The notes beneath the pieces are model-generated. The model ran no database searches and was not told the DNA's origin. It was given only the letters and a program-made list of their open reading frames with translations. Both the position numbers and the translations under genes were made by a program. This document shows, piece by piece, positions 44,138-54,682 of a stretch of 58,312 bases of DNA; positions within the stretch are counted from its first letter, which is position 1; every line of letters starts with the position of its first letter. This DNA comes from Aquipseudomonas alcaligenes MRY13-0052 (GTDB taxonomy: Bacteria > Pseudomonadota > Gammaproteobacteria > Pseudomonadales > Pseudomonadaceae), in assembly GCA_000474255.1 (NCBI GenBank), contig BATO01000033.1, positions 1 through 58,312 on the forward strand. The letters run 5' to 3'.

Positions 44138-45342
44138 GCCTTCAGTGCCTTCAGGCGCTCGAGCCTGAGCGCTTCGCCCAGTTCGGCCCCCTTGTAGCCC
44201 TTTTCCAGCAATGGCTGGACCGCGACTGCACGCGCGGCTTCGGCGGCGCCTCGCAGGTAGTCGGCCTGGGGGTATTCGCGCTGCTCCAGGCCGTGCCGGC
44301 CGCGGGCGTCCATCTCGCAGGCCGCGATGAATTCCTCGAAGCGCTGCGGGCGGCGGTAGACATCGAAACGGGCGAGCAGCTCTGCCAGGGTCGAGGCGCG
44401 GAGTTCGGTGGCGCGGTGGGCATGGGTGTGGAACTCGCCCACCAGCATCGCCAGCTCCTGGCAGTCCCGAGGCGCCTTGCAGCGCTCGTTGACCTGCTGG
44501 ATCAGCTTGAGGCCGCGCTGTTCGTGGGCGATGTGCCGGGGCCACTCCTCTTCTGGCGTCTCGCCCTTGCCCAGGTCGTGCAGCAGGCAGGCCCAGCGCA
44601 CGGTGAGAGGTTGGTCGTGTTCCGCGCACTGCTGCAGCACCGCCAGCACGTGCAGCCCTGAGTCCACCTCCGGGTGATGATGCTCGGGCTGGGGCACGCC
44701 GAACAGGGCGTCCAGTTCCGGCATCCAGGCCTGCAGTGCACCGCAGTCGCGCAGCACCTGGATGAACACGTCCGGGCGCGGCTCCATCAGGGCGCGGGAG
44801 ATTTCCTTCCAGCTGCGCTCCGCAGTCAGGGCGTCCAGCTCGCCGGATTCGGCGATTTCCCGCATCAGTGCGATGGTTTCCGTCGCGACGCTGAAGCCAA
44901 GTGGCGCATAGCGGGCGGCGAAGCGAGCCACACGCAGCACGCGCAACGGGTCTTCGGCGAAGGCGGGGGAGACGTGGCGGAGGATGCGTTGCTCAAGATC
45001 GCGCCGGCCGCCATAGGGGTCGACCAGCGTGCCATGTTCGTCTTCGGCGATGGCGTTGACGGTGAGGTCGCGGCGGATCAGGTCCTCTTCGAGGCTGACG
45101 TCCGGGTTGGCGAAGAAGGTGAAGCCGCCGTAGCCGCGCCCGCTTTTGCGTTCGGTACGTGCCAACGCGTATTCCTCGCCGCTCTGCGGGTGGAGGAACA
45201 CGGGAAAGTCCGCGCCGACCGGCTTGAAGCCCTGTTCGAGCATTTCTTCGGCGGTTGCGCCGACCACGACCCAGTCCACTTCCGTGACCGGGCGACCCAA
45301 CAAGCGGTCACGAACCGCGCCGCCCACCTTGTATATCTGCAT
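44110..45342 (-). CDS. cca: CCA-adding enzyme (tRNA nucleotidyltransferase)
   Basis: 410 residues from ATG 45342, which has GGAGG five bases upstream; the in-frame GTG 45348 is too close to that site. Class II nucleotidyltransferase head (about 1-140: [58 protein letters not shown]), neck with [12 protein letters not shown], and an HD phosphohydrolase domain ([12 protein letters not shown], about 250-260). It adds or repairs the 3' CCA of tRNAs. Starts inside the end of the DUF4136 gene. Confidence 0.97.
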   Translation of the reverse strand: MQIYKVGGAVRDRLLGRPVTEVDWVVVGATAEEMLEQGFKPVGADFPVFLHPQSGEEYALARTERKSGRGYGGFTFFANPDVSLEEDLIRRDLTVNAIAEDEHGTLVDPYGGRRDLEQRILRHVSPAFAEDPLRVLRVARFAARYAPLGFSVATETIALMREIAESGELDALTAERSWKEISRALMEPRPDVFIQVLRDCGALQAWMPELDALFGVPQPEHHHPEVDSGLHVLAVLQQCAEHDQPLTVRWACLLHDLGKGETPEEEWPRHIAHEQRGLKLIQQVNERCKAPRDCQELAMLVGEFHTHAHRATELRASTLAELLARFDVYRRPQRFEEFIAACEMDARGRHGLEQREYPQADYLRGAAEAARAVAVQPLLEKGYKGAELGEALRLERLKALKAYKEGAGKA

Positions 45343-45889
45343 GCTCACCTCCGAGGGTGCGGAGGATAGCAGCCCGCTCGCTCGCTGCGATGGGGATTTG
45401 CCGGGTCAGGGCTTCCACTGCGCTTTGCAGCAGCTCGGCGCTGTCCCAGGCGGGGCTCAGGCCGGTGCTGGCGATGCCTTCCCAGAGCACCTGGCCTTCG
45501 AGGTCGGTGATGCGCAGGCGCAGGGTGCCGGTTTCATCACGCAGGCGGTGGATGGCCTGGTAGGGGCCGAGTGGGCTGGGCGGCGCCTGGTCGACCTTGA
45601 ACTCCAGCGGTGCGTCCTGCAGGGCCAGCCAGTAGTAGATGCGCAGCTCGGGCGTCTGGCTTTCGTGATAGCCCCGGGTCGCCAGGCCTTGGCGGAGCAA
45701 TGGGTCGAGCCGAGCGTAGTGCTCACGGTAGGGGGCTTGGCCGAGCAGCGCCTGTTCCGGAGGAACCAGTTGGAAGCTGTGGCGAGCGGTCAGGTCGCCG
45801 CCGTCCGGGTGCACCACCTGGATGCTGGGGATGTGGGTGGAGCAGGTGGCCAGGACCAGGCACAACAGCAGGACGAGGAACAGGCGCAT
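45308..45889 (-). CDS. DUF4136-type lipoprotein
   Basis: 193 residues with a lipoprotein-like signal ([16 protein letters not shown]); the lipobox ends LATC, with Thr at -1 where Gly, Ala or Ser is usual, so lipidation is not certain. The body ([40 protein letters not shown]) fits the DUF4136 pattern of outer-membrane-associated lipoproteins. Upstream of cca and overlapping it by 35 bp, so translation of cca is probably coupled. Function unknown. Confidence 0.8.
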   Translation of the reverse strand: MRLFLVLLLCLVLATCSTHIPSIQVVHPDGGDLTARHSFQLVPPEQALLGQAPYREHYARLDPLLRQGLATRGYHESQTPELRIYYWLALQDAPLEFKVDQAPPSPLGPYQAIHRLRDETGTLRLRITDLEGQVLWEGIASTGLSPAWDSAELLQSAVEALTRQIPIAASERAAILRTLGGEHADIQGGRRGS

Positions 45890-45948
45890 CGACGCTCTCC
45901 ATGGGCGATGACCGCATGCTCGGGGGAGCCCGGCATGCGGTCAACCGA

Positions 45949-47514
45949 TCAAATGGGCGGGATAACCAGGTCCAGGCGGGGGTATTCGCCGTCTTCGCTG
46001 CGCTCACCCTTGGGTGGTACGTGGTGGGTGCCGGTGATCTGCTCGCCGTTCATGGTTTCCAGGTGGATGTCGAAGCCCCAGAGGCGGTGCAGGTGGCGCA
46101 GCACCTCCTCGGTGGATTCGCCCAGGGGTTTGCGGTCGTGTTGCTGGTGGCGCAGGGTCAGGGAGCGGTCGCCACGGCGGTCGACGTTCCAGATCTGCAC
46201 GTTGGGTTCGCGGTTGCCGAGGTTGTACTGGGCGGCGAGGGTTTCGCGGATCTGCCGGTAACCGGGTTCGTCATGGATGGCAGGGACCAGCAGCTCGTCC
46301 TTCTGGTCGTCGTCGAGGATGCTGAACAGCTTGAAGTCGCGGATCACCTTGGGCGAGAGGTATTGGAGGATGAAGCTCTCGTCCTTGAAGCTCTTCATGG
46401 CGAATTTGATGGTGGAGAGCCAGTCGCCGCCGGCGATGTCGGGGAACCAGCGTTTGTCTTCCTCGGTGGGCTCTTCGCACATGCGGCGGATGTCGCGGTA
46501 CATGGCGAAGCCCAGGGCGTAGGGGTTGATGCCGCTGTAGTAGGGGCTGTCGAAGCCGGGCTGGAATACGACGCTGGTGTGGGACTGGAGGAACTCGAGC
46601 ATGAAGCCTTCGGTGACCAGGCCTTCGTCGTAGAGGTCGTTCATCAGGGTGTAGTGCCAGAAGGTCGCCCAGCCTTCGTTCATGACCTGGGTCTGGCGCT
46701 GGGGATAGAAGTACTGGGCGATCTTGCGCACGATGCGCACGATCTCGCGCTGCCAGGGCTCCAGCAGCGGTGCGTGCTTTTCGATGAAGTAGAGAATGTT
46801 TTCCTGGGGTTCCGACGGGAAGCGCCGGTTGTCCTTGTCACCACCCTTGCCCGCGCCCTTGGGAATGGTGCGCCAGAGGTCGTTGATCTGCTTCTGCAGG
46901 TGTTCCTCGCGCTCCTTTTGCCGGCGCCGTTCTTCTTCGGCGGAGATCGGATAGGGTCGCTTGTAGCGGTCAACGCCGTAGTTCATCAGGGCGTGGCAGG
47001 AGTCCAGCAGGTCTTCCACCGCGTCGATGCCGTGGCGCTCCTCGCATTGCATGATGTACTGCTTGGCGAACACCAGGTAGTCGATGATCGAGCTGGCGTC
47101 GGTCCAGGTGCGGAACAGGTAGTTGCCCTTGAAGAAGCTGTTGTGGCCGTAGCAGGCGTGGGCGATCACCAGTGCCTGCATGGTGATGGTGTTTTCTTCC
47201 ATCAGGTAGGCGATGCAGGGGTCGGAGTTGATGACGATCTCGTAGGCCAGGCCCATCTGCCCGCGGGAGTAGCCTTTCTCGGTGGCCAGGAAGTGCTTGC
47301 CGTAGGACCAGTGGTGGTAGCCCAACGGCATGCCCACCGAGGCGTAGGCATCCATCATCTGCTCGGCCGTGATGACTTCGATCTGGTTGGGATAAGTGTC
47401 CAGGGCATAGCGCTCGGCCAGTCGGCTGATCTCGCGGTCGTAGGTGCGGATCAGGTCGAAGGTCCACTCCGACCCGGTGGAGATGGGTTGCCTTTTCTTC
47501 TCTGTGGCAGTCAT
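45949..47514 (-). CDS. SpoVR/YcgB family protein
   Basis: 521 residues, full SpoVR length. Recognisable parts: IEVITAEQMMDAYASVGMPL, YHHWSYGKHFLATEK, MGLAYEIVINSDPCIAYLME, and the acidic-His segment MNEGWATFWHYTLMNDLYDE. Named from a Bacillus spore-cortex gene; in non-sporulating proteobacteria it belongs to a conserved stationary-phase/nitrogen-stress trio with YeaH and the PrkA kinase, whose genes are immediately upstream here (10-bp gap to yeaH). Biochemical function is unresolved. Confidence 0.95.
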   Translation of the reverse strand: MTATEKKRQPISTGSEWTFDLIRTYDREISRLAERYALDTYPNQIEVITAEQMMDAYASVGMPLGYHHWSYGKHFLATEKGYSRGQMGLAYEIVINSDPCIAYLMEENTITMQALVIAHACYGHNSFFKGNYLFRTWTDASSIIDYLVFAKQYIMQCEERHGIDAVEDLLDSCHALMNYGVDRYKRPYPISAEEERRRQKEREEHLQKQINDLWRTIPKGAGKGGDKDNRRFPSEPQENILYFIEKHAPLLEPWQREIVRIVRKIAQYFYPQRQTQVMNEGWATFWHYTLMNDLYDEGLVTEGFMLEFLQSHTSVVFQPGFDSPYYSGINPYALGFAMYRDIRRMCEEPTEEDKRWFPDIAGGDWLSTIKFAMKSFKDESFILQYLSPKVIRDFKLFSILDDDQKDELLVPAIHDEPGYRQIRETLAAQYNLGNREPNVQIWNVDRRGDRSLTLRHQQHDRKPLGESTEEVLRHLHRLWGFDIHLETMNGEQITGTHHVPPKGERSEDGEYPRLDLVIPPI

Positions 47515-47524
47515 GTCACGGCCC

Positions 47525-48796
47525 TCAGGTAACCAGTCGGCGCTGGAAGAGTTCGCGGAACACGGGGTAGATATCGCCAGGGGAGACGATCTGCTGCTGG
47601 GCGAAGGTGTCGGCGAAGGTGTCGCAGACCTGCTCGTATTCGAACCACAGCGCCTGGTGCTCGCGCGGGGTGATCTCGACGTAGGTGTAGTACTGCACGA
47701 AGGGCATGATCTGCTTGATCAGGATGTCCCGGCAGATGGGCGAGTCGTCGTTCCAGTTGTCGCCGTCCGAGGCCTGTGCTGCATAGATGTTCCATTCGTT
47801 GACGGGGTAGCGCTCGGCCATGATCTCCTGCATCAGCTTGAGGGCGCTGGAGACGATGGTGCCGCCCGTTTCGCGGGAGTAGAAGAACTCCTCTTCGTCG
47901 ACCTCGCGGGCGCTGGTGTGGTGACGGATGAACACCACTTCGATCTTGTCGTAGTTCCGCTTGAGGAACAGGTACAGGAGGATGAAGAAGCGCTTGGCGA
48001 TGTCCTTGGTCGCCTGGGTCATGGAGCCGGAGACGTCCATCAGGCAGAACATCACGGCCTTGGAGCTGGGGTTGGGCTGCTTGACCAGCAAGTTGTACTT
48101 GAGGTCGAAGGTGTCGAGGAACGGCACCCGTTCGATTCGTGCGCGCAGCTTGAGGATCTCCGCTTCCAGTTCCTGGATGTCGCCGAAGTTGTCCGGCTCC
48201 TCACGCTTGAGCCTGGCAAGTTCTTCCCGCGCCACACGCAGCTTGGCGCGACTGGAGCCGGAAAGGGCAATGCGACGGGCATGGGCCGAGCGCAGGGTGC
48301 GGATGATATTGATGCGTGAGGGGTTGCCCTCGTTGCTGATGCCGGCGCGTACGGTCTTGAAGGTGTCGGAGCCGGTGAGATGGCGTTTGACCAGGTTGGG
48401 CAGCTCCAGGTCTTCGAACATGAAGTCGAGGAATTCTTCCTGGGTGATCTGGAAGACGAACTCGTCCATGCCTTCGCCGGAGTTGCTGGCCTTGCCACTG
48501 CCGCGTCCGCCGCCACCGCCTTGCGGGCGAGGGATGCGTTCGCCTGTGGTGAATTCCTTGTTACCCGGGTGAACGATGGTCTGCCGGCCGCCACGGCCGT
48601 GATGCAGCACGGGCTCGTCGATGTCGCGGCCGGGAATGCTGATCTGCTCACCATGCTCCATATCGGTGATGGAACGGCGGCTGACGGCTTCTTCCACCGC
48701 CTTCTTGATGTGGTCGCGGTACCGCCTGAGGAAGCGCTGGCGGTTCACCGTGCTCTTGTTCTTGCCATTCAGGCGTCGGTCGATCACGTAGCTCAT
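47525..48796 (-). CDS. yeaH: YeaH/DUF444 family protein
   Basis: 423 residues. N-terminal basic region ([20 protein letters not shown]), Gly-rich segment ([16 protein letters not shown], about 90-110) and a C-terminal von Willebrand A-like domain with [20 protein letters not shown] (MIDAS-type DxSxS) and [11 protein letters not shown]. Second gene of the prkA-yeaH-spoVR group. In E. coli YeaH pairs with the YeaG kinase in response to nitrogen and carbon starvation. Confidence 0.95.
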   Translation of the reverse strand: MSYVIDRRLNGKNKSTVNRQRFLRRYRDHIKKAVEEAVSRRSITDMEHGEQISIPGRDIDEPVLHHGRGGRQTIVHPGNKEFTTGERIPRPQGGGGGRGSGKASNSGEGMDEFVFQITQEEFLDFMFEDLELPNLVKRHLTGSDTFKTVRAGISNEGNPSRINIIRTLRSAHARRIALSGSSRAKLRVAREELARLKREEPDNFGDIQELEAEILKLRARIERVPFLDTFDLKYNLLVKQPNPSSKAVMFCLMDVSGSMTQATKDIAKRFFILLYLFLKRNYDKIEVVFIRHHTSAREVDEEEFFYSRETGGTIVSSALKLMQEIMAERYPVNEWNIYAAQASDGDNWNDDSPICRDILIKQIMPFVQYYTYVEITPREHQALWFEYEQVCDTFADTFAQQQIVSPGDIYPVFRELFQRRLVT

Positions 48797-48802
48797 GGGT
48801 GC

Positions 48803-48906
48803 CCCTCCGGGGCAGCTTCAAGCCGCAGGCCGCAAGCCGCAGGTAGAAGCGCAGAGCATCGGCCCCCGCTCCTTCTTGCCGCTTGAAGCCTGCAGCTTGT
48901 GGCTGC
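48803..48906. repeat. Low-complexity AGCTTCAAGCC/GCAGGCCGCAAGCC region
   Basis: Contains CAGCTTCAAGCCGCAGGCCG with CGCAAGCCGCAGG, and 45 bp later CGCTTGAAGCCTGCAGCTTG with TGGCTGCAG, which pair into a long imperfect hairpin. It is the only content of the 112-bp space between prkA and yeaH and is of the same family as the heptamer repeats. Confidence 0.65.
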
Positions 48907-48908
48907 AG

Positions 48909-50831
48909 TTACTGCGACTTGCGTACCCGCAGGTACCACTCGGACAGCAGGCGAACCTGTTTCTCGGTGTAGCCGCGCTCGACCATGCGTTTGACGAAAT
49001 CGTTGTGCTTCTGCTGCTCGTCCTTGCTGCCCTTGGCGTTGAAGCTGATGACCGGCAGCAGGTCCTCGGTGTTGGAGAACATTTTCTTCTCGATCACCAC
49101 CCGCAGCTTCTCGTAGCTGAGCCAGGTGGGGTTCTTGCCGTTGTTGTTGGCCCGGGCGCGCAGCACGAAGTTGACGATCTCGTTGCGGAAATCCTTCGGG
49201 TTGCTGATGCCGGCGGGTTTCTCGATCTTCTCCAGTTCTTCGTTGAGGGCGACGCGGTTGAGGATCTCGCCGGTTTCCGGGTCCCGGTATTCCTGATCCT
49301 GGATCCAGAAGTCGGCGTAGAGCACATAGCGATCGAAGATGTTCTGGCCATACTCGCTGTAGGACTCGAGGTAGGCGGTCTGGATTTCCTTGCCGATGAA
49401 CTCGATGTAGCGCGGTGCCAGGTACTCCTTGATGAAGCGCAGGTAGCGCTCACGCACCTCGGCGGGGAATTGTTCCTGCTCGATCTGCTGTTCCAGCACG
49501 TAGAGCAGGTGAACCGGGTTGGCCGCCACCTCGTGCGGGTCGAAGTTGAACACCTTGGAGAGGATCTTGAAGGCGAAGCGGGTGGAGAGGCCGTTCATGC
49601 CCTCGTCGACGCCGGCGGCGTCGCGGTATTCCTGGATCGACTTGGCCTTGGGATCGGTGTCCTTGAGGTTCTCGCCGTCGTAGACGCGCATCTTCGAGTA
49701 GATATTGGAGTTCTCCGGCTCTTTGAGACGCGAGAGGGCGGAGAACTGCGCGAGCATCTTCAGGGTGTCGGGCGCGCAGTGGGCATTGGCCAGGGAGCTG
49801 TTGGCCAGGAGCTTGTCGTAGATCTTGATCTCATCGTTGACGCGCAGGCAGTAGGGCACCTTGACGATGTAGATCCGGTCGATGAATGCCTCGTTGTTCT
49901 TGTTGTTGCGGAAGCTGTGCCATTCCGATTCGTTGGAGTGGGCCAGCAGGATGCCCTGGAACGGAATCGCCCCGAGGCCCTCGGTGCTGTTGTAGTTGCC
50001 TTCCTGGGTGGCGGTCAGCAGCGGGTGCAGCACCTTGATCGGCGCCTTGAACATCTCGACGAACTCCATCAGGCCCTGGTTGGCCCGGCACAGAGCGCCC
50101 GAGTAGCTGTAGGCGTCGGCGTCGTTCTGCGGGAATTCCTCCAGCTTGCGGATATCCACCTTGCCCACCAGGGCAGAGATGTCCTGGTTGTTCTCGTCAC
50201 CGGGCTCGGTCTTGGCCACGGCGATCTGGTTGAGGATGGAGGGGTAGAGCTTGACCACGCGGAACTGGCTGATATCGCCGCCGAACTCGGCGAGGCGCTT
50301 GGTTGCCCAGGGCGACATGATGGTGGAGAGGTAGCGCCGGGGAATGCCGTAGTCCTCTTCGAGGATGGCGCCGTCTTCGGTGGCATTGAACAGCCCGAGG
50401 GGCGACTCGAACACCGGAGAGCCCTTGATGGCATAGAAGGGCACTTTCTCGATCAGCTGCTTGAGCTTCTCGGCCAGGGAGGATTTGCCGCCGCCCACCG
50501 GACCCAGGAGGTAGAGGATCTGCTTCTTCTCTTCCAGGCCCTGGGCGCCGTGGCGGAAGAAGGCGACGATCTGGTCGATGCAGTCTTCCATGCCGTGGAA
50601 GTCGGCGAAGGCCGGGTAACGGCGAATCACCTTGTTGGAGAAGATCCGTGACAGCCTCGAGTCGGTGGAGGTGTCCAACAGCTCCGGCTCACCGATGGCC
50701 ATCAGCATCCGTTCGGCTGCGGTGGCATAGGCGCTGCGGTCCTGCTTGCACAGGTCGAGATATTCCTGAAGGGAATATTCCTCCTGGCGGGTCGCCTCGA
50801 AGCGTTGTTGGAAGTGGCTGAAAATGCTCAT
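48909..50831 (-). CDS. prkA: PrkA-family serine protein kinase (YeaG)
   Basis: 640 residues. N-terminal AAA+ module (about 60-370) with Walker A LLGPVGGGKSSLAEKLKQL and an arginine-rich second half, and C-terminal PrkA domain (about 385-640: FAFKILSKVFNFDPHEVAAN, EEQIE-like helices, FRNEIVNFVLRARANNNGKN). It is the first gene of the prkA-yeaH-spoVR group. Expression in other proteobacteria is in stationary phase and under nitrogen stress; the promoter must lie in 50832-51000, where I find no clear sigma-54 motif. Confidence 0.95.
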   Translation of the reverse strand: MSIFSHFQQRFEATRQEEYSLQEYLDLCKQDRSAYATAAERMLMAIGEPELLDTSTDSRLSRIFSNKVIRRYPAFADFHGMEDCIDQIVAFFRHGAQGLEEKKQILYLLGPVGGGKSSLAEKLKQLIEKVPFYAIKGSPVFESPLGLFNATEDGAILEEDYGIPRRYLSTIMSPWATKRLAEFGGDISQFRVVKLYPSILNQIAVAKTEPGDENNQDISALVGKVDIRKLEEFPQNDADAYSYSGALCRANQGLMEFVEMFKAPIKVLHPLLTATQEGNYNSTEGLGAIPFQGILLAHSNESEWHSFRNNKNNEAFIDRIYIVKVPYCLRVNDEIKIYDKLLANSSLANAHCAPDTLKMLAQFSALSRLKEPENSNIYSKMRVYDGENLKDTDPKAKSIQEYRDAAGVDEGMNGLSTRFAFKILSKVFNFDPHEVAANPVHLLYVLEQQIEQEQFPAEVRERYLRFIKEYLAPRYIEFIGKEIQTAYLESYSEYGQNIFDRYVLYADFWIQDQEYRDPETGEILNRVALNEELEKIEKPAGISNPKDFRNEIVNFVLRARANNNGKNPTWLSYEKLRVVIEKKMFSNTEDLLPVISFNAKGSKDEQQKHNDFVKRMVERGYTEKQVRLLSEWYLRVRKSQ

Positions 50832-51109
50832 TGCGTCACCTCGCTGGATACTGGGAGCCGGCGGGATCGGATATGCGGGTGCGGGCAGTCAGCCGACGAG
50901 TCAGCCGATGAGAAACCCCCAGAACACCTAATGGTCGCTGCCGATGGCCCGGAACCGGTGTGCCGGCTCTCCCCTTTTGGATGGCCTGACCTAAGAGTAG
51001 TTCGGAATCCGGGAGGTCAAGGATGACGGAAGGATAACAAGAGATTGCCGTTCGTCAGGTCGCGGCGCTAGGCCAGTGATGGCGCGGGATTGCGCCATCG
51101 AGAAAATTT
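50832..51109. other. Gene-free space between prkA and glpE
   Basis: No gene seen. It contains a hairpin GATGGCGC-GGGATT-GCGCCATC (51078-51099) followed on plus by AAAATTTTTAC, and AT-richer stretches around 51025-51060 that may include the prkA promoter. Repeated CAGTCAGCCGACGAGTCAGCC at 50886-50906 is a short direct repeat. Confidence 0.5.
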
Positions 51110-51439
51110 TTACTCGGCACTGCCCTGGGCGACTTCGCCGGGGTAGGTGGCGCGCCAGAGCTCGAAGCCACCGTCCAGGCTGTAGACGTCGGAGAAGCCC
51201 TGGCCCACGAGGTAGGCGGCGGCTCCCTGGCTGGAGTTGCCGTGGTAGCAGGTGACGATCAGGGGCTTGTCGAGGTCGGCCTTGGCGATGAAGTCGGCGA
51301 GGGAGTAGTTGTCCAGATGCTGCGAGCCGGTGATGTGGCCATTGGCGTAGCTCTGCGGGTCACGGATGTCGACCACCTGGGCACCGTGTTCGCGCAGTGC
51401 CTGGGCCCGCTCCGGCGGGATGCGTTGGAATTCGCTCAT
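51110..51439 (-). CDS. glpE: GlpE thiosulfate sulfurtransferase (rhodanese)
   Basis: 109 residues, single rhodanese domain. [20 protein letters not shown] is the N-terminal signature and [13 protein letters not shown] the catalytic loop with Cys near residue 66. It transfers sulfane sulfur from thiosulfate to cyanide or thioredoxin. The start overlaps the apaH stop by ATGA, so it is translated together with apaH. Confidence 0.95.
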   Translation of the reverse strand: MSEFQRIPPERAQALREHGAQVVDIRDPQSYANGHITGSQHLDNYSLADFIAKADLDKPLIVTCYHGNSSQGAAAYLVGQGFSDVYSLDGGFELWRATYPGEVAQGSAE

Positions 51440-52260
51440 GCTGTGTTCTCCTCGCAGCTGCAACGGATGCGTTCGCCGCTGTCGACGTTCAGAAGGGTCA
51501 TGGCCCCGCCCCAGACACAGCCGGTGTCGAGGGCGAAGAGGCCGGGTTCGTCGCACTTGCCTTCCAGGGCCGCCCAATGGCCGAAGATGATCTTCTGACC
51601 ACGAGTCTTGCGCTCGGCGTGGCTGAACCAGGGTGCGTAGCCAGGGGGGGCGGTGTCGATGCCCTCCTTGCTCTTGAGGTCCAGGGTGCCGTCGGCCTTG
51701 CAGAAGCGCATGCGGGTGAAGCAGTTGGTGATGACGCGCAGGCGGGCGATGCCTTGCAGGTCTCCATCCCATTTCGCCGGCTCGTTGCCGTACATGCCGT
51801 CAAGGAAGAGGGGCAGACGGACATCGTCCCGCAGAACTTCCTCCACCTCGCCCGCGCGTTTCAGCGCCTTGGCCAGCGTCCAGTTGGGCGGGATGCCGGC
51901 GTGGACCATGGCGATGTCGCGCTGCTCGTCATAGTGCATCAGCTTTTGCTGGCGCAGCCATTCAAGCAGGTCGGCGGCATCGGGTGCTTCGATGATCTCG
52001 CGCAGGGTGTCCGACTTCTTCAGGCGCTCGGTGTTGTGAGCGACCGCCAGCAGGTGCAGGTCGTGGTTGCCGAGCACGCAGACCAGGCTGTCGCGCATGG
52101 CGTAGAGGAAACGCAGGGTTTCCAGCGATTTCGGGCCGCGGTTGACCAGGTCGCCCACCAGCCACAGGCGATCGCGAGCGGGGTCGAACGCCACGCGTTC
52201 CAGCAGGCATTCCAGTGGATCGAGGCAGCCCTGGAGGTCGCCGACTGCGTACACCGTCAT
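51436..52260 (-). CDS. apaH: Diadenosine tetraphosphatase ApaH
   Basis: 274 residues. Metallophosphatase motifs: [38 protein letters not shown] and [17 protein letters not shown], then IMVHAG-like ([13 protein letters not shown]). It splits Ap4A symmetrically into two ADP. It lies 11 bp after apaG and overlaps glpE. Confidence 0.97.
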   Translation of the reverse strand: MTVYAVGDLQGCLDPLECLLERVAFDPARDRLWLVGDLVNRGPKSLETLRFLYAMRDSLVCVLGNHDLHLLAVAHNTERLKKSDTLREIIEAPDAADLLEWLRQQKLMHYDEQRDIAMVHAGIPPNWTLAKALKRAGEVEEVLRDDVRLPLFLDGMYGNEPAKWDGDLQGIARLRVITNCFTRMRFCKADGTLDLKSKEGIDTAPPGYAPWFSHAERKTRGQKIIFGHWAALEGKCDEPGLFALDTGCVWGGAMTLLNVDSGERIRCSCEENTA

Positions 52261-52271
52261 GGGGGCTCCTG

Positions 52272-52652
52272 TCAGTGCAGCGCGCCGGGAACGGCCAGGC
52301 GGAAGGGGGCGATCTCGGCGTCGAAGCGTTTACCGTCTTCTGCCACCATCTGGTAGCTGCCCTGCATGGTGCCGACGCGGGTCGCCATGACCGTGCCGCT
52401 GCTGTAGACGTGGCTCGCGCCCGGCTCGATCAGCGGTTGCTGGCCGACGACGCCGGCACCCCGCACTTCCTGCACATGGCCGTCGCCATCGGTGATCACC
52501 CAGTGGCGAGACACCAGCTTGGCCGGCAGCTCACCCTCGTTGCGGATGGTCACGGTGTAGGAGAAGGCGAAGCGGTTTTGCTCGGGCTGCGACTGCTCCG
52601 GAAGGAAGCGGGTGGTGACACTGACGGCGACCAGGTAGCGGGAATCGGGCAC
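52272..52652 (-). CDS. apaG: ApaG (CorD-like) protein
   Basis: 126 residues of the single-domain ApaG immunoglobulin-like fold: [70 protein letters not shown] and ending with [12 protein letters not shown]. Function is debated (magnesium/cobalt efflux, nucleotide binding). Conserved operon position between rsmA and apaH. Confidence 0.96.
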   Translation of the reverse strand: MPDSRYLVAVSVTTRFLPEQSQPEQNRFAFSYTVTIRNEGELPAKLVSRHWVITDGDGHVQEVRGAGVVGQQPLIEPGASHVYSSGTVMATRVGTMQGSYQMVAEDGKRFDAEIAPFRLAVPGALH

Positions 52653-52690
52653 GGGACTGTTCTCTGGAACCGGAATGAAAGTCTAGGGCG

Positions 52691-53494
52691 TCAGGCGCCG
52701 GTTGTCTGTTCGGCCAACTGGTCGGCCAGGCGTACGAACGCGGCCAGGTCCAGTTGTTCGGGGCGCAGGCTACCGTCGACACCGGCGGCTTCGATGGCAT
52801 GGCTATCGAGCAGGCCCTTGAGTGTATTGCGCAGGGTCTTGCGGCGCTGGTTGAAGGCTTCGCGCACAATGCGCTCCAGCAGGCGATGATCCTTGGCCGG
52901 GTGCGGCAGGACTTCATGGGGCACCAGGCGCACGATCGCCGAATCCACCTTGGGTGGCGGGTTGAAGGCCCCGGGGCCGACGTTGAACAGGTGCTCCACG
53001 CGGCAGTGGTACTGGACCATGATCGACAGCCGCCCCCAGTCGCCGCCACCGGGCTCCGCGGCCAGGCGCTCCACCACTTCCTTCTGCAGCATGAAGTGCA
53101 TGTCGCGGATCAGGCGCGCGTTGCTCAGCAGGTGGAAGATCAGCGGGGTGGAGATGTTGTAGGGCAGGTTGCCCACCACCCGCAGGCTGTGGGGTTCGGC
53201 GTTGAGCTGGTTGAAGTCGAACTTCAGGGCGTCGCCCTGGTTCAGCTTGAAGCGTGGCTCGTGGCCGAACTTGCTCTGCAGGATCGGGATCAGGTCCAGG
53301 TCCAGCTCGATGACGTCCAGTTGCGCACCGCTGCCCAGCAACCCTTCGGTCAAGGCGCCCTGGCCCGGGCCGATTTCCAGCAGGCGCTCGCCTTCCTTGG
53401 CATGGATGCCGCGAAGGATGCGATGGATGACGCCAGCGTCGTGCAGGAAGTTCTGGCCAAAGCGCTTGCGCGCGCGGTGTTGGTATTCGGACAT
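52691..53494 (-). CDS. rsmA: 16S rRNA dimethyladenosine transferase RsmA (KsgA)
   Basis: 267 residues. N-terminal KRFGQNFLHDAGVIHRIL, SAM-binding LEIGPGQGALTEGLL, and catalytic NLPYNISTPLIFHLL. It dimethylates the two adjacent adenines near the 3' end of 16S rRNA during small-subunit maturation. 38 bp before apaG. Upstream, the space 53495-53615 holds AGCTTGAAGC-type repeats (53511-53543). Confidence 0.97.
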   Translation of the reverse strand: MSEYQHRARKRFGQNFLHDAGVIHRILRGIHAKEGERLLEIGPGQGALTEGLLGSGAQLDVIELDLDLIPILQSKFGHEPRFKLNQGDALKFDFNQLNAEPHSLRVVGNLPYNISTPLIFHLLSNARLIRDMHFMLQKEVVERLAAEPGGGDWGRLSIMVQYHCRVEHLFNVGPGAFNPPPKVDSAIVRLVPHEVLPHPAKDHRLLERIVREAFNQRRKTLRNTLKGLLDSHAIEAAGVDGSLRPEQLDLAAFVRLADQLAEQTTGA

Positions 53495-53615
53495 TGCGGG
53501 CTCCAGGTGGAGCAGCTTGAAGCCGGTAGCTTGAAGCTGGAAACGGGGAAAGGCGCGGAGTTTACAGCATTGCGCCGATCAGGCCGAAATGTGCTGCTGA
53601 TCGGCGCGCTGTGGC

Positions 53616-54605
53616 TCAGCCTCGGCTGGCGGCCATCTCGTAGGCCGTCTCCAGGGCCACCTGCAGGCTGCCCCCATCGATGCGCCCGGTTCCGGCCAGG
53701 TCCAGGGCGGTACCGTGGTCCACCGACGTGCGGATGATAGGCAGGCCGAGGGTTACGTTGACCGCCGCGCCGAACCCCTTGTATTTGAGCACGGGCAGGC
53801 CCTGGTCGTGGTACATCGCCAGCACCGCGTCGCAGTGCTCCAGGTGCTTGGGGGTGAACAGGGTGTCAGCGGGCAGAGGGCCGATCAGGTTCAGGCCTTC
53901 TTTGCGCAGGCGTTCCAGGCAGGGCTCGATGACCTCGATCTCCTCGCGCCCCAGGTGGCCACCTTCGCCCGCATGAGGGTTGAGACCGCACATCAGGATG
54001 CGCGGATTGGGCAGGCCGAATTTCTCCACCAGGTCGGTGTGAAGGATGCGGGTCACCCGTTCCAGGCGTTCGCTGGTGATGGCGGCGGCTACATCCTTCA
54101 GCGGCAGGTGCGTGGTCACCAGGGCGACGCGCAGGCCGCGGGTGGCGAGCATCATCACCACCTGCGTGGTGTGGGTGAGTTCGGCGAGGAACTCCGTATG
54201 CCCGGAGAAGGCAATGCCGGCCTCGTTGATCACGCCCTTGTGCACGGGCGCGGTGATCATCCCCGCGAAATGGCCATCCAGACAGCCCTTGCCCGCGCGA
54301 GTCAGGGTTTCCAGCACGTAGCCTGCATTGGCCCGTTCGAGCACGCCGGGCTGGACGGGAGCTTGCAGGGGGGTGTCCCAGACGTAGAGTGCGCCTGCTG
54401 GTGCCGGCTCTTCAGGCCAAGCGGCGGGCGAGACGGGCGTGACACGGATGTCGAGGCCGAGCTGGCTGGCGCGCTCTTCCAGCAGCGCTTGGCTGGCAAT
54501 GGCGATCAGGGGGTAGGGCTGGCGCTCTCGGGACAGGAGCAGGCAGAGGTCCGGGCCGATGCCGGCGGGTTCACCAGGGGTGAGGGCGAAGCGGGGAAGG
54601 GGCAT
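53616..54605 (-). CDS. pdxA: 4-hydroxythreonine-4-phosphate dehydrogenase PdxA
   Basis: 329 residues. PdxA signatures: [67 protein letters not shown] and [17 protein letters not shown], including the metal-binding His residues. It oxidises 4-phosphohydroxy-threonine in the DXP-dependent pyridoxal phosphate pathway. Between surA and rsmA as in other gammaproteobacteria. Confidence 0.97.
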   Translation of the reverse strand: MPLPRFALTPGEPAGIGPDLCLLLSRERQPYPLIAIASQALLEERASQLGLDIRVTPVSPAAWPEEPAPAGALYVWDTPLQAPVQPGVLERANAGYVLETLTRAGKGCLDGHFAGMITAPVHKGVINEAGIAFSGHTEFLAELTHTTQVVMMLATRGLRVALVTTHLPLKDVAAAITSERLERVTRILHTDLVEKFGLPNPRILMCGLNPHAGEGGHLGREEIEVIEPCLERLRKEGLNLIGPLPADTLFTPKHLEHCDAVLAMYHDQGLPVLKYKGFGAAVNVTLGLPIIRTSVDHGTALDLAGTGRIDGGSLQVALETAYEMAASRG

Positions 54606-54682
54606 TGCGGGCTCTCCGGCTGTGGCGCGTGGCGGCGATTGTACCGCCAGCGCGCCACCCTGCGTGGCAGGGCGCCGAAGAA

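Noticed and set aside
50832-51000. Sigma-54 promoter for prkA
   Set aside because: I looked for GG-N10-GC pairs in the right orientation and found no convincing -24/-12.
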